A DNA stretch of 64,000 bases, taken from positions 62,001-126,000 of the forward strand of contig CAUYLG010066044.1 in NCBI GenBank assembly GCA_963573385.1, given 5' to 3'. A program made the translations under genes and the position numbers. The notes under the pieces are model-generated. The model was given only the letters and a program-made list of their open reading frames with translations, was not told the origin of the DNA and made no database searches. Positions 22,481 through 34,251 of the stretch are shown here, in pieces. The stretch's first letter is position 1, and each line of letters opens with the position of its first letter. Source of the DNA: Cacajao melanocephalus (lineage: Eukaryota > Chordata > Mammalia > Primates > Pitheciidae).

Positions 22481-22744
22481 ATGAGAACACACGAACACAG
22501 GGAGGGTAACATTGCACACTCGGGGCTGGGGAGTGGTTGGTGGGGGGCTAGGGAAGGAATAGCAGGAGGAAAGGGGATTGGGGAGGGATAGCATTAGGAG
22601 AAATATCTAATGTAGATGACAGGGCGATGGGTGCAGCAAACCACTACCATTCCATGTGTATAACTATGTAACAAACCTGCATGATCTGCACATGTACCCC
22701 AGAATTTAAAGTATATAAATTAATTAATTTAAAAAAACTGGTAC

Positions 22745-24341
22745 TTTTAAAAAAAAAGTAAAGACAATCAACGCTATGAATAAACTGCATGAACTAATGG
22801 GCAAAATAACCAGCTAGCATGATAATGACAGGATCAAATTGACACATAACAATATTAACCTTAAATGCAAATGGGCTAAATGCCCCAATTAAATGGCACA
22901 GACTGGCAAATTGGATAGAGTCAAGACCAAAATAGACTCAAAATAAAGGGATGGAGGAATATTTACCAAGCAAATGGAAAGCAAAAAAAGCAGGGGTTGC
23001 AATCCTAGTCTCTGATTAAACAGACTTTAAACCAACAAAGATCAAAAAAGACAAAGAAGAGCATTACATCATGGTAAAAGGATCAATGCAACAAGAAGAG
23101 CTAACTATTCTAGGTATATATGCACCCAATAAGGAGCACTCAGATTCATACAAGTTCTTAGAGACCTACAAAAAGACTTAGACTCCCACACAATAATAGT
23201 GGGAGACATTAACACCCCACTGTCAATGCTGGACAGATAAGACAGAAAATTAACAAGGATATTCAGGACTTGAATTCAGCTATGGACCAAGTGGATGTAA
23301 TAGACATCTACAGAACTCTCCACCTCAAATCAACAGAATATACATTCTTCTCAGCACCACATCCCACTTATTCTAAAATTGACCACATAATTGGAAGTAA
23401 AACACTCCTCAGCAAATGCAAAAGAACAGAAAGCATACCACACAGTCTCAGACCACTGTGCAATCAAATTAGAACTCAGGATTAAGAAACTCACTCAAAA
23501 CTGCACGACTACATGGAAACTAAACAACCAACTCCTGAATAACTACTGGGTAAATAACAAAATTAAGGCAGAAATCAGTAAGTTCTTTAAAACCAATGAG
23601 AACAAAGACACAACATACCAGAATCTCTGGGGCACAGCTAAAGCAGTGCTTAGAGGGAAATCTATAGCACTAAATGCCCACAAGAGAAAGCAGGAAAAAT
23701 CTAAAGTAAACACCTTAACATCACAATTAAAAGAACTAGAGAAGCAAGAACAAACACATTCAAAAGCTAGCAGAAGACAAGAAATAACTCAGACAAGAGC
23801 AGAACTGAAGGAGGTAGAGATGAAAAACCCTTCAAAAAAATCAACGAATCCAGGAGCTGTTTTTTTTTTTTTTTAAAGATTAACTAAATAGATAGACCAC
23901 TAGCAGGACTAATAAAGAAGAAAAGAGAGAAGAATCAAACAGACACAATAAATAATAATGAAGGGGATATCACCACTGATCCCACAGAAATACAAACTAC
24001 CATCAGAGAATACTATAAACACCTCTATGCAAATAAACTAAAATATCTAGAAGAAATGAATACATTCCTGGACATATCCACCATCCCAAGACTAAACCAG
24101 GGAGAAGCTGAATTCCTGAATAGACCAATATCAAGTCCTGAAATTGAGGCAGTAATTAATAGCCTACCGACCAAAAATAAGCCCAGGACCAGACAGATTC
24201 ACAACCATATTCCACCAGAAGTACAAAGAGGAGCTGGTACCATTCCTTCTGAAACTTTTCCACAGAACAGAAAAAGAGAGACTCCTTCTTAACTCATTTT
24301 AAGAGGCCAGCATCATCCTGATACCAAAACATAGCAGAGAC

Positions 24342-24372
<31 letters not shown>

Positions 24373-26800
24373 AACAGAATTTCAGGCCAACATCTCTGAT
24401 GAACATCAATGCAAAAATCCTTGATAAAATAATGGCAAACCAAATCTAGCAGCACATTAAAAAGTTATCCACCACGATCAAGTTGGCTTCATCCCTGGGA
24501 TGCAAGGCTGGTTCAGCATATGTAAATCAATCAATGTAATCCATCACATAAACAGAACCAATGACAAAAACCACACGATTATCTCAATAGATGCAGAAAA
24601 GGCCTTTGATAAAATTCAACACCCCCTTGCTAAAAACACTTAATAAACTAGATTTTGATGGAACATATCTCAAAATAATAAGAGCTATTTATGACAAACC
24701 CACAGCCAATATCATTATGAATGGGCAAAATCTGGAAGCATTCCCTTTGAAAACTGGCACAAGATAAGGCTGATCTCTCTCATCACTCCAATTCAACATA
24801 GTATTGGAAGTTCTGGCCAGGGTAATCAGGTAAGAGAAAGAAATAAAGCATATTCAAATAGGAAGAGAGGAAGTACAATTATCTGTTTGCAGATGACATG
24901 ATTCTGTATTTATAAAACCCCATCATCTCAGCCCCAAGTCTTCTTAAGCTGATAAGCAACTGCAGCAAAGTCTCAGGATACAAAATCAATGTGCAAAAAT
25001 GACAAGCATTCCTATACACCAATAATAGACAAACACAGAGCCAAATCATGAGCAAACTCCCATTCATAATTGCTACAAAGAGAATAAGATACCTAGGAAT
25101 ACAACTTACCAGGGACGTAAAGGACCCCTTCAAGGAGAACTACAAATCACTGCTCAATGAAATAAGAGAGACACAAACAATTGGAAAAACATTCCATGTT
25201 CATGGATAAAAAGAATCAGAATCAAAATGGCCATACTGCCCAAAGCAATTTATAGATTCAATGCTATCCCATCAAGCTACCACTGACTTTCTTCATAAAA
25301 CTAGAAAAAACTACTTTAAATTTCATATGGAACCAAAAAGGAGTCCACATAGCCAAGACAATCCTAAGCAAAAAGAAAAAAGCTAGAGGCATCACGCTAC
25401 CTGACTTCAAACTATACTACAAGGCTACAGTAACAAAAACACCATGGTACTGGTACCAAAACAGAGATACAGACCAATGGAACAGAACAGAGGCCTCAGA
25501 AATAATACCACACATCTACAACCATCTGATCTTTGACAAACCTGACAAAAACAAGCAATGGGGAAAGGATTCCCTATTTAATAATGGTGTTGGGAAAAGT
25601 GGCTGGCTAGCCATATGCAGAAAACTGAAACTGGACCCCTTCTTTACACCTTAAACAAAAATTAACTCAAGATGGATTAAAGATTTAAAAGTAAGACCTA
25701 AAACCATAAAAACCCTAAAAGAAAACCTACACAATACCATTCAGGACATAGGCATGGGCAAAGACTTCATGACTAAAACACCAAGCAATGGCAATAAAAG
25801 CCAAGATTGACAAATGGGATCTAATTAAACTAAAGAGCTTCTGCACAGCAAAAGAAACTATCATCAGAGTGAACAGGCAACCTATAGAATGGGAGAAAAT
25901 TTTTGCAATCTATCCATCCGACAAAGGGCTAATATCCAGAATCTATAAGGAACTTAAACAAATTTACAAGAAAAAAACAACCCCATCAAAAAGTGGGCAA
26001 AGGATACGAACAGACACTTTTCAAAAGAAGACATTTATGTACCCAACAAACATATGTTCATCACTGGTCATTACAGAAATGCAAATCAAAATTACAATGA
26101 ATTACCATCTCACACTAGTTAGAATGGAGATCATTAAAAAGTCAGGAAACAACAGATGCTGGTGAGGATATGGAGAAATAGGAATGCTTTCACACTGTTG
26201 GTGGAAGTGTAAATTAGTTCAACCATTGTGGAAGACACTGTGGCGATTTCTCAAGGATCTAGAAATAGAAACATCATTTGGCCCAGCAATCCCATTACTG
26301 GGTATATACCCAAGGGATTATTATTCATTCTACTATGAAGACACATGCACATGTATGTTTATTGCAGCACTATTCACAATAGCAAAGACTTGGAACCAAT
26401 CCAAAAGCCCATCAATGATAGACTGGATAAAGAGAATGCGGCATAAATACACTATGGTATACTATGCAGCCATAAAAAAGAATGAGTTCATGTCCTTTGC
26501 AGGGAAATGGATGAAGCTGGAAACCATCATTCTCAGCAAACTAACACAGGAACAGAAAAACAAACACCATATGTTCTCACTTACAAGTGGGAGTTGAACA
26601 GTGAGAACATATGGGCACAGGGAGGGGAACATCACTCACTGGGGCCCGTCTGTGGGTGGAGGGCAATGCGAGGGATAGTACTGGGAGAAATATCTAATGT
26701 AGATGACGGGTTGATGGGTGCAGCAAACCACCATGGCACATGTATACCTACGTAAGAAACCTGCACGCTCTGCACATGTATCCCAGAACTTAAAGAATGA
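22745..26800 (+). mobile_element. Older LINE-1, right part (ORF1 end, ORF2, 3' UTR)
   Basis: Continuation of the element that starts at 19026. It resumes with the last bases of ORF1, the short ORF1-ORF2 spacer (CTAGCATGATAATGACAGG), then ORF2 and a 3' UTR (GCACAGGGAGGGGAACATCAC, GCACATGTATCCCAGAACTTAAAG). The 3' duplication follows at 26801. Two internal slippage expansions are present: a T run near 23860-23874 and (CAA)n at about 24341-24372. Confidence 0.93.
22850..26600 (+). pseudogene. LINE-1 ORF2 pseudogene (older copy)
   Basis: Full-extent but broken ORF2: endonuclease part about 22850-23480 (the [10 protein letters not shown] motif appears at 23440-23480), reverse transcriptase with TTTGCAGATGACATGATTCTG (FADDMIL) at about 24889-24909, and the C-terminal knuckle near 26140-26220 (HCWWKCKL). 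Stops and frameshifts are frequent, so only short frames survive (the longest is 161 codons at 23391-23876). Confidence 0.9.
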
Positions 26801-26814
26801 AAAAATGCATCCAC

Positions 26815-27230
26815 ATAAACACGTATGTATATGCTACACTAAGAACAGATGGTACAAATAGCACCTATCAATTATGTTTCCAAAAACTGTTTTGTGAGAC
26901 TTTTCCTGACTGTAAAATACCTTCTTAATGTAAAAAAAAATGCAGAGAAGTATTAGGGGTACTAAAAATCACTTGCCTTCACGCTACACAAAGGTTCATG
27001 GCCCCACATAGGGCCAGGCACAGAGTCAGTCTCTGGAGGCATAAACGTGGAAAAACTCTCTCTCTCCATTTTGCTAAAGGGCAGGAAATCATCCTAACCC
27101 AAATATCATCTTATGCTTGAAACCTCTCTACATTGGTCTAAACAGCAAACTTTCCTAAAAGGGAATGAGTGTACCTCTTATTATCTAGAGAAAATAAGCT
27201 TATGTTTGTATTTGTTTGCATGTGTTTGAG
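26815..27230. other. Non-coding stretch, nothing recognised
   Basis: AT-rich sequence after the L1 3' target duplication. No gene or repeat family seen. Confidence 0.5.
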
Positions 27231-27231
27231 T

Positions 27232-27247
27232 GGTATATGTGTGTGTG

Positions 27248-27282
<35 letters not shown>

Positions 27283-27284
27283 GT
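27232..27284. repeat. (TG)n microsatellite
   Basis: About 25 TG units broken once by TTTG. It creates false Thr-His open frames on the minus strand. Confidence 0.95.
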
Positions 27285-27507
27285 TCCAGAGTAAGATAAA
27301 ACACTGTTTCTTTTCTTGTTGCCAATGAGCATCATCTTTGTAAAATATTAATGACATAGCCAAGCCAAGTGGCCAGGTTTTTGACAACAATCAAGAAACA
27401 GTAAGTGCAGGAGCCACAGGTTTAGGAAAAATGAATGAGAAGAAAACTTAGAGTTGGAAAATATAATTTATTAACTTGGATTTTCTTTTTTGCAACTTGG
27501 AAAATAT

Positions 27508-27538
27508 TATGATTACTATTACTATTACTATTACTATT
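27508..27538. repeat. (ATTACT)n microsatellite
   Basis: About five units of ATTACT in a row (ATGATTACTATTACTATTAC...). Confidence 0.9.
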
Positions 27539-27585
27539 CAGTTTTAGTGAGGGAGGACCAGTGAGTGCAGTTTTGGGGAGGCACT

Positions 27586-27979
27586 GATAGGATGGTTAAT
27601 TTTATGTGTCCACTTAGCTAGGCCACAGTACCCAAATACTTTGTCAAGCATCATTGTAGATGTCTCTGTGACTTTTTAAGGTGAGATTAACATTTAAGTC
27701 AGTAGACTTTGAGTAAAGGAGATTACCTGCATAATGGTCTCATCTAATCAGTTGAAGGCCTTAGTAAAAAGAGACTGAGCTCTTCCTCAGAAGAAGAAAT
27801 TCTGCCACAGACTGCTTTTGCTCCTCTCTTTGGGTCGCCAGCATGCTGGTCTACACAGCAGACTCTGACTTTCCAAGCCTCCACAATCATGTGAGCCAAT
27901 TTCCTAAAATAAACCTCTCTATATATACGCGTATACATCCTGTTGATTTTGTTTCTCGGGAGAACCGTGACTAATACAA
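27586..27979 (+). repeat. ERV-class LTR, family not assigned
   Basis: Begins TGATAGGATGGTTAATTTTATGTG and ends TTCTCGGGAGAACCGTGACTAATACA, with the inner landmarks GTAGACTTTGAGTAAAGGAGATTACC, AATCATGTGAGCCAATTTCC and AATAAACCTCTCTATATATA (polyadenylation signal). TG...CA ends and this phrase order mark a common mammalian LTR. I do not assign the subfamily. Confidence 0.75.
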
Positions 27980-28032
27980 CTGGGTTTAACATTTTATCTG
28001 GAGCTCTGAAAGAAGCTGAGGGCTTCTTTCAG

Positions 28033-28849
28033 ATACCAAGGTATTGTGAAAAGGAGCAAAGGGTGTTGTAGGACTAGCTGAGCACCTGCAAGGTGTTCAA
28101 CCCATGTTAAAGGGTCTGTGCTGGGCAAAGGACAAGGTACTATTTTGAAGGCTATGTGCTTCCCATGTGGAGCATTACGAAGGGTAGGGTCCTCTGGAGG
28201 CAGGGTCCCCTCTGCAACTGAGTGTCCTAACTTCTGTTTATGCAGCGGACCCCCAACAGGAAGCAGCCTGAGAGATCCCCCAGTTAGCCACCTTGAGGGA
28301 AAAGATTGAGGTTGGGGCTGCATGCCCTGCTCTCACGGAGCATAATAAAACATCCTTAAACAGCCCACATGAAGAATGTGATGCTCTGATGAACCTGCAC
28401 TCCTAGAGAGTTCACTGCTTACCAGAAACAAGATCTTGCCTCAACTCTTACAGTGGAAAATCTTTATCTACTATAATCCTATCATTTTTCTATTAAAATC
28501 TACCTCTCAAAGAATAAACACTGCAATTAATCTTTATGAATGGAATATCTGGAAAGGTGAATAGATGATCAATACATACCTCAGTTCTTACCCAGTCCTG
28601 CTGTCATGGGCCTAGGCTCTGATGTCAGCTACATCTGCTATTACATATTTACCATGAGGCACTCTGCCATTCCCAGGGTTAATCACAGACTTAGTTACAC
28701 ACAAATATTTCTGTACAAGGGAACATGAGGGAATTAAGTTTTCCAGTCTTCCAATATGTGAAGGAGGCTGTTGATGGAGAGTGGGAAGTAAAAGGGTTCC
28801 ACAAGGTAGGACTCTGAGTGCACAGCTACGGCCTCAACTCCCATGTACC
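28033..28849. other. Non-coding stretch, nothing recognised
   Basis: About 800 bp without recognisable repeat. Open frames of 63-109 codons on opposite strands (27994-28323) overlap each other and carry no motif. Confidence 0.5.
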
Positions 28850-29015
28850 CCCATCACTATAAACTTTCTCGTTCCTACATACATAACTTTGCTCATGCTG
28901 TTCCCTCTGACTAGAAGAGGCTTTATCTTTGTTTTTCCATCTCAGAGGTGAACTCATGCTTTAAGACCTAACTCAGATGCTTTTCTGTCTTCCAATCCCT
29001 CTTTAACATCTCCGG
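28850..29015 (+). repeat. L2 LINE fragment
   Basis: CTTTGCTCATGCTGTTCCCTCTGACTAGAAGAGG and TTTAAGACCTAACTCAGATGC, TTCCAATCCCTC fit the sense L2 3' region (tttgcacttgctgttccctctgcctggaa ... cagatgtcacctcctc). Confidence 0.75.
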
Positions 29016-29519
29016 TCTCTATGAAAGAGTGAAGAGAAAAATGAGAGAGCTTAATGGAGATCAAGATTATCTAGAAATGTAATTAATGCATTTACGTGGT
29101 GGCATCTTTTTATGTACTGGATCTTTGTTCCCTGCCTTTATGTTGTGGCTATGTGTATTTGTTAAAAATGACATGTTATCGTAGTGATTTCCAAATATCA
29201 GACTTTCAAACACCACCTGCAATTGTGTCATAACTGTCGGCCACCGGTAATATTATTTACTTATTTAAATACATACGTTTTTCTTGACTTGATGTTTTTA
29301 AAGACTGAGATATCTATGTTTTAAAACTAAACTTTAAAATATCTATTTTAAATATACCATAATTTGCCTTAAATAGAAGTTTTGCTTAAAAGCAAATTCC
29401 ACAAAAATAAAATGGTAATATTAAATTCTAGCTAGAAACTTCTGCCTGCAAAGACTTCGGACTTGAGATTCACTTTTTTTGTTGTCAAAAAGAGAGGTTA
29501 GTTTGTAACACAAAGGATA
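29016..29519. other. Non-coding stretch, nothing recognised
   Basis: AT-rich and single-copy-looking. No assignable features. Confidence 0.5.
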
Positions 29520-29657
29520 AATGCTTGAGGGGATAAATATCCAATTCTCCATGATGTTGATTATTACACTTTTCATGCCTGTATCAAAATATCTCATGTG
29601 TCCCATAAATATATATACCTACTACATACCCACAAAAATTAAAAATAAAAAGAGATT
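29520..29657 (+). repeat. L1M 3' UTR end
   Basis: GATTATTACACTTTTCATGCC, TGTATCAAAATATCTCATGTG, CCCATAAATATATATACCTACTAC, CCCACAAAAATTAAAAATAAAAAG is the ending of an old L1 3' UTR with its A-rich tail. Confidence 0.85.
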
Positions 29658-30057
29658 AATGAGTTCTAGAGAAGGACGGAAGACAGACTTGTACCAGACT
29701 GGGACCTTCTCCTTTGGAAATTCAGGACAGAAAGAGAATTGTAAATGGAACAACCTCTATACTTCAGTGATTCTTTAACGCTACGTCTTGGATCAGGGGT
29801 GTTTTAACCCACATTTTGCAAACTAATATGATAGAAATGCTGCAGAACAGACAGGGAGACTGGGTTTGAATTCTCTTTTGTGGGCACCTAAATTTGTCTT
29901 GCTTGACATGTCATTTTCCTAACCTCCAATAGCCCCTCTTCCTGGTCTTATTTTTCTTACTTATAAAATGAGGAAGTGGGTTATTTTACTCTCAAAAAGT
30001 TGATGCTATTTTTATATTTTTCCATCATCATTTATCATCATTTGTTTTCCAAATTTG

Positions 30058-30160
30058 TATTCATTCAACAAAATGTTTTGAGCTCTTGCACCCGGAGTTA
30101 GGAGCTTGGAATATGGCCATGAGGAAGCCATCCGTGCCCTGAAGTTTATGATCTTTCTTT
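30058..30160 (-). repeat. L2 LINE 3' end, antisense
   Basis: TATTCATTCAACAAAATGTTTTGAGC, GGAATATGGCCATGAGGAAGCC, TGCCCTGAAG. It matches the reverse of the L2 terminus. Confidence 0.75.
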
Positions 30161-30337
30161 CCCCCCTAGCAATCTTCCCCTTTTTAAACTGCAGTGAGTT
30201 GAATATCTATATTACTTATTTCAAAAGACGTAATAAAAGTAAAGATAATGCAGCTTAAAATATATTTAAATCCAGAGCTTTCAAAAAATCCCCCACTCCT
30301 GCTAGAAAGCATAGCCAAGGTGGAGTGCAGTGGCAGT

Positions 30338-30346
30338 TTCTAAGAA
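30338..30346. promoter_or_regulatory. STAT5-consensus site
   Basis: TTCTAAGAA fits TTCYNRGAA, the palindromic STAT5 site. Growth hormone raises IGF1 transcription through STAT5b, so such a site 4.4 kb upstream of exon 1 is plausible. A chance match is expected about once in 16 kb, so sequence alone is weak evidence. It lies two bases from a CTCF-like motif. Confidence 0.35.
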
Positions 30347-30348
30347 GC

Positions 30349-30362
30349 CCACTAGAGGGCGC
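30349..30362 (+). promoter_or_regulatory. CTCF-like motif
   Basis: CCACTAGAGGGCGC fits every position of the CTCF core CCASYAGRKGGCRS. It could mark an insulator or loop anchor upstream of the IGF1 promoters. Occupancy cannot be seen from sequence. Confidence 0.6.
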
Positions 30363-32500
30363 GCACATTTTTTTTATTCCCCAAGAAAGACTTTATGTGG
30401 GTCCTGCCCCTGAAGTTTGGCGTTGGTGTTTCTTTTCCCCACCTTCTCAGCAACGTGGGGCAAGTGTGGCGACCCTTTAAGTTCTCTCACTCCACCAACC
30501 CATCCTTACCCCATGCCGTGACTTCTCCTCTGCCAAAAGGAAGAATTATTTTGCTCACACAACCACAACAGTTTCGTTCCTGTTTCCAGCATTTGTCCTT
30601 GTGACATTTTAGAAGAAATAAGATCCAAGTTTGATGTTGAAAAGAAAGCATTGATTTCTTTGGTGAGAGGATTTCTCCTCCCTATGTCTGCTTTCCCTGG
30701 TTGTGGAGGAAACACTTCTTTAAGGAGTTAGAGCAGGCAGCTCCTTTGAGCAAATCTTCCTGGGGAATCACAGCAATCTTTCTGAGCAGATGTTTTGGAG
30801 CTGACATTAGGCCCCTTGCTCAGCAGCATGTTGAGTTTTTGAGGTCCTGTCTTTTCCTCTGAGTTTTGTATTCTGAAGTGACAAGTTCTTGACCCCAAAC
30901 ATTAGTTTCAGCAACCCATGACTAACCCTCCTCACAAACCATGATCCAAGAGAAACATCCAACAGTTTCCCCAAAGTTCTTTGCCTGGTGGTTGCCCTAG
31001 CACCTTAAGCCTCACCCTTTATTGGATTCCAAAATTCCCTTACCTCCAAATGTCCATTCTGAGCTTTCCTTGAGAGTCAGCAAAGACATTAATGAAATAG
31101 ATTGTAAATATGCCCTATGTACATGAATATGAAATTATCTTTTGAATAAGCGCCTCTCTAGTTAACACAGGAAAGACTGGGAACATGGCTTAAGAAGAAA
31201 ACAAAAACCCGAGGAGAAGACAGGGCTTCCTTGCCCACCCCACCCATGCTTTCTGTGAACCTTAGCCAGCTTGCCCTTTAAAGAAATGAATTTTTTTCTG
31301 TGTGTGTGTGTGTGTGAAAGGTGTCAGAAGGCTTCTGAGGCTGTAGTTTTACGCTAATATGCTACTCAAGAAGAAGCCTTTAGGGGAGAGTTATTTATAT
31401 CCCACAGGCATTACACATGCAAAAGGTGAAACTGAATCTCTGAATTTCCAGGAGTGGATGTTCTTATGATGAGCAGTTAGCTATTTTGGTGCCCTTATCT
31501 CACTGTCAGATTTTTTCAGGGAGGAGACTACATAATCATTCCATAATTTTAGAATGACCCTAGATGTTTCTCTTCAGTAGGACTTCATGACCTGAACTCT
31601 CTTCGGCTTTAGACTTACTACTACCTTGGATTTGTAGTAATAGGGGCATTCATTTCTTTTACTCCTAAACAGGTACAGCACTCAGCCATTAAAAAGTAGT
31701 TGGGTGGCACGATTTTTGCTCTTTCATTTTCATATTGACTCCTGGAATTAGCAAAGAAAATGACCTTTTCTCTAGGAATTATTGCCCTGCTCCATTGCTG
31801 GCTCACCATCTCCAAAAATATGGACTATTCTCCAAATTGAAATATGCATTAATCACTTCAGGAAATTGCTTCCTCCATTGGAAACTGATAGCTCTCAACG
31901 GAATGGTTCCAAAGCACAGCTGATGACAATTACGACTCACTGAAATTTCAGTTTTCTTTGACTGTGACATAAAAACTGAGACATAAATTAAAACCTAATT
32001 ATCCCTTAAGGGTAAATGGGGTTATAAAACCAAGGGACTGTGAGTCAGTGTGTCAATATCACCGGAGTACAGTGTCTGTCCCTAAAACAGCCTTTCATAT
32101 GAAATGGTTGTGGATAAGGTTATCTGTGCACCGAGCATGCCAAGAGAGCACATCAGAGTGGGTGACAGACTTGGAGAAATAGAGTTAGCTCCTAGGACAT
32201 TTTGGAACAGTTAAAGTCTGCTAAAACTGCAGTGCAAAAGGGTTAAACAAAGACCTGGACTTCACCTGTAATGGTGCCCAATGGTGGAACAAGGAAGTTA
32301 GCACCAAGACTCCAGCCAGTATCTGACTCTCCAAACTTGGTGAAAGAGATTCTTTCTCATCTGGAAGACAGGTGAGATCAGCTCTTTTGTTTCATGCAAT
32401 CTACATCATCAAAGTCCATAAGGTTTTCAGAAAGGGTGTGATCCACAAAAGTTGCAGAATAGAAAAAGATTTGTCATAAATCAAGTGTTCAAGGAGAGCT
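30363..32500. other. IGF1 5' flank, no transposable element recognised
   Basis: About 2.1 kb of single-copy-looking sequence with a short (TG)n at 31299-31318. No exon or RNA gene signal. Presumably part of the upstream regulatory region. Confidence 0.5.
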
Positions 32501-32502
32501 TA

Positions 32503-32664
32503 TTAAAGGAACCCATGGATTATTCTTAAATGTAGGGATTACCCACATATCTGCACATGTGGGTAATCCTTAATTAAAGGAACCCATGAATTATTCTTAA
32601 ATGTGGGGATTACCCAAACATCTGCACATGCCGGTAATCCCCGCATTTCAGAATAATCCACGGG
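32503..32664. repeat. Tandemly duplicated hairpin (palindromic) element
   Basis: Two copies of a 71-bp unit (32503-32573 and from 32574), each with a stem-loop. In copy 1 the arms GGATTACCCACAT and ATGTGGGTAATCC pair perfectly over 13 bp. In copy 2 the sequence extends to CCGCATTTCAGAATAATCCACGGG, whose reverse complement matches the left arm CCCATGAATTATTCTTAAATG with a few mismatches, giving a near-palindrome of about 82 bp. It may be a MITE-like DNA transposon relic. I cannot assign a family. Confidence 0.85.
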
Positions 32665-32947
<283 letters not shown>

Positions 32948-33119
32948 TAGGGCCACCTACAGAGCCACCTCTTGATGATACCTCTTGGTATACTCTTTAG
33001 GTCAAATCCCATCCACTGAAAATTCCCAGCATGGTACCCCAAAGCCTCTCATGACACAATCTGACTCCCTCATTTTGGATTTTTTTAAAAGGTTTTACTT
33101 CCCTGTCTTCCCAGAGAAT

Positions 33120-33310
33120 GTGTCACTCCCTCTCATTGTGCACTGTTCATGTTTTTAAAAGCGCATGTGCCTATCACATGACTGTGAAGTTTTCCTCTTT
33201 GTCTCTGACATTCAGCTGAAAGCTCCTGAAGGGACTTGACCATATCTTATTCTTCTTTGTTTTCCTAATTGGGCACATAGTAGAGCTCACAAAATGTTGC
33301 TGAATATAGT
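33120..33310 (+). repeat. L2 LINE 3' end
   Basis: TGACATTCAGCTGAAAGCTCCTGAAGGGACTTGACC, TTATTCTTCTTTGTTTTCC, GGGCACATAGTAGAGCTCACAAAATGTTGCTGAATA is the L2 tail (ctccctgagggcagggac ... ggcacatagtaggtgctcaataaatgtttgttgaatg). Confidence 0.85.
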
Positions 33311-33952
33311 GCACCATTGACACAACATAATTCCAGATTTCTAAGTTTGATTTCTGAAAGGTAAACATTACTACAAGGTATTAACCACACAGAAGATTCA
33401 GACAAACCCAACCACCTTCCAAACAAAACAGGTTTGTTTGTTTTTTGTTAGGGCACCCACTTCTACAAACAAATTTCTGGCCTCAGAACAACATAAAGAT
33501 CCACAGTAGGATTTCAAGCACACCTCTATTTTCAGGGGCTGCATCGGTCCCCTGAGAGTCATGTGGGGGAAAAAAAAATTCAAGGTCCAGGTAATTTCCA
33601 CCACTCCTGGGAAACCAAGCCTGGAGAGCTCTCTAAGGAAAGAGGTATGTCTACTCTGGGTTTCTGCAACCTTATTTTATAATCCACTTTCTTATCTACT
33701 GCTTCACAAAACCAAAGAGAAATAGGTACAAACTGTATTGACAAAAGATCAGAACTGAATTCTCAATGGCAAAGGCAAGTGTACATTATAAATAGCAAAA
33801 CAGCTGGCTTGGACCATGCTGCCGGCCAGTCACCCAGTTGAGGGATTTGAATGACATCATAACCCTTGAGAGGGTATTGCTAGCCAGCTGGTGTTATTTA
33901 GAATATACAAAAATCAGAGAAAGAAAACACACTCTGGCACACAGACTTCCTC

Positions 33953-33961
33953 TGTGTCTCT

Positions 33962-34012
<51 letters not shown>
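33953..34012. repeat. IGF1 promoter (TC)n(AC)18 microsatellite
   Basis: A TC run up to about 33974 followed by AC dinucleotides from 33977 to 34012, i.e. 18 units. Its place, about 0.75 kb before the exon 1 leader and 1 kb before the ATG, corresponds to the polymorphic CA repeat known in the human IGF1 promoter. The repeat gives false open frames on both strands. Confidence 0.92.
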
Positions 34013-34016
<4 letters not shown>

Positions 34017-34251
34017 TTGAATTATGCAGAAAATTCAAACTGTAGGAAAATTGTTTTCCCCCTAGGTACCCTTCTTTCAGAGTGGTGGGGTGGGGAGGGG
34101 ACAGTGACCGGCAGCCTAGTAGAAGAATAAAGAAAAATATTCTATTTCGGTTGGTTTTACAGTTCGGCATAGTCTTCGCCTCATCGCAGGAGAAAAAGCA
34201 TGAGATAGTGTCCTAAAGGGACCAATTTCTTGCTGCCTGCCCCTGCATAGT

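Larger units (their letters stand above)
20567..22731 (+). mobile_element. Younger LINE-1, 5'-truncated with 5' inversion, nested
   Basis: Inserted into ORF1 of the older L1. Target-site duplication AAAAAACTGGTAC at 20554-20566 and 22732-22744. The left part (20567-about 21035) is ORF2 sequence in reverse; the right part (about 21032-22731) is ORF2 3' end and 3' UTR in forward direction, ending in an A-rich tail merged with the duplication. In L1 coordinates the inverted piece ends just before the forward piece starts, with about 15-20 nt lost. This is the classic product of twin priming. Confidence 0.95.

Noticed and set aside
33838..34170. Frames rich in Thr-His or Cys-Val
   Set aside because: Produced by the TC/AC microsatellite of the promoter.
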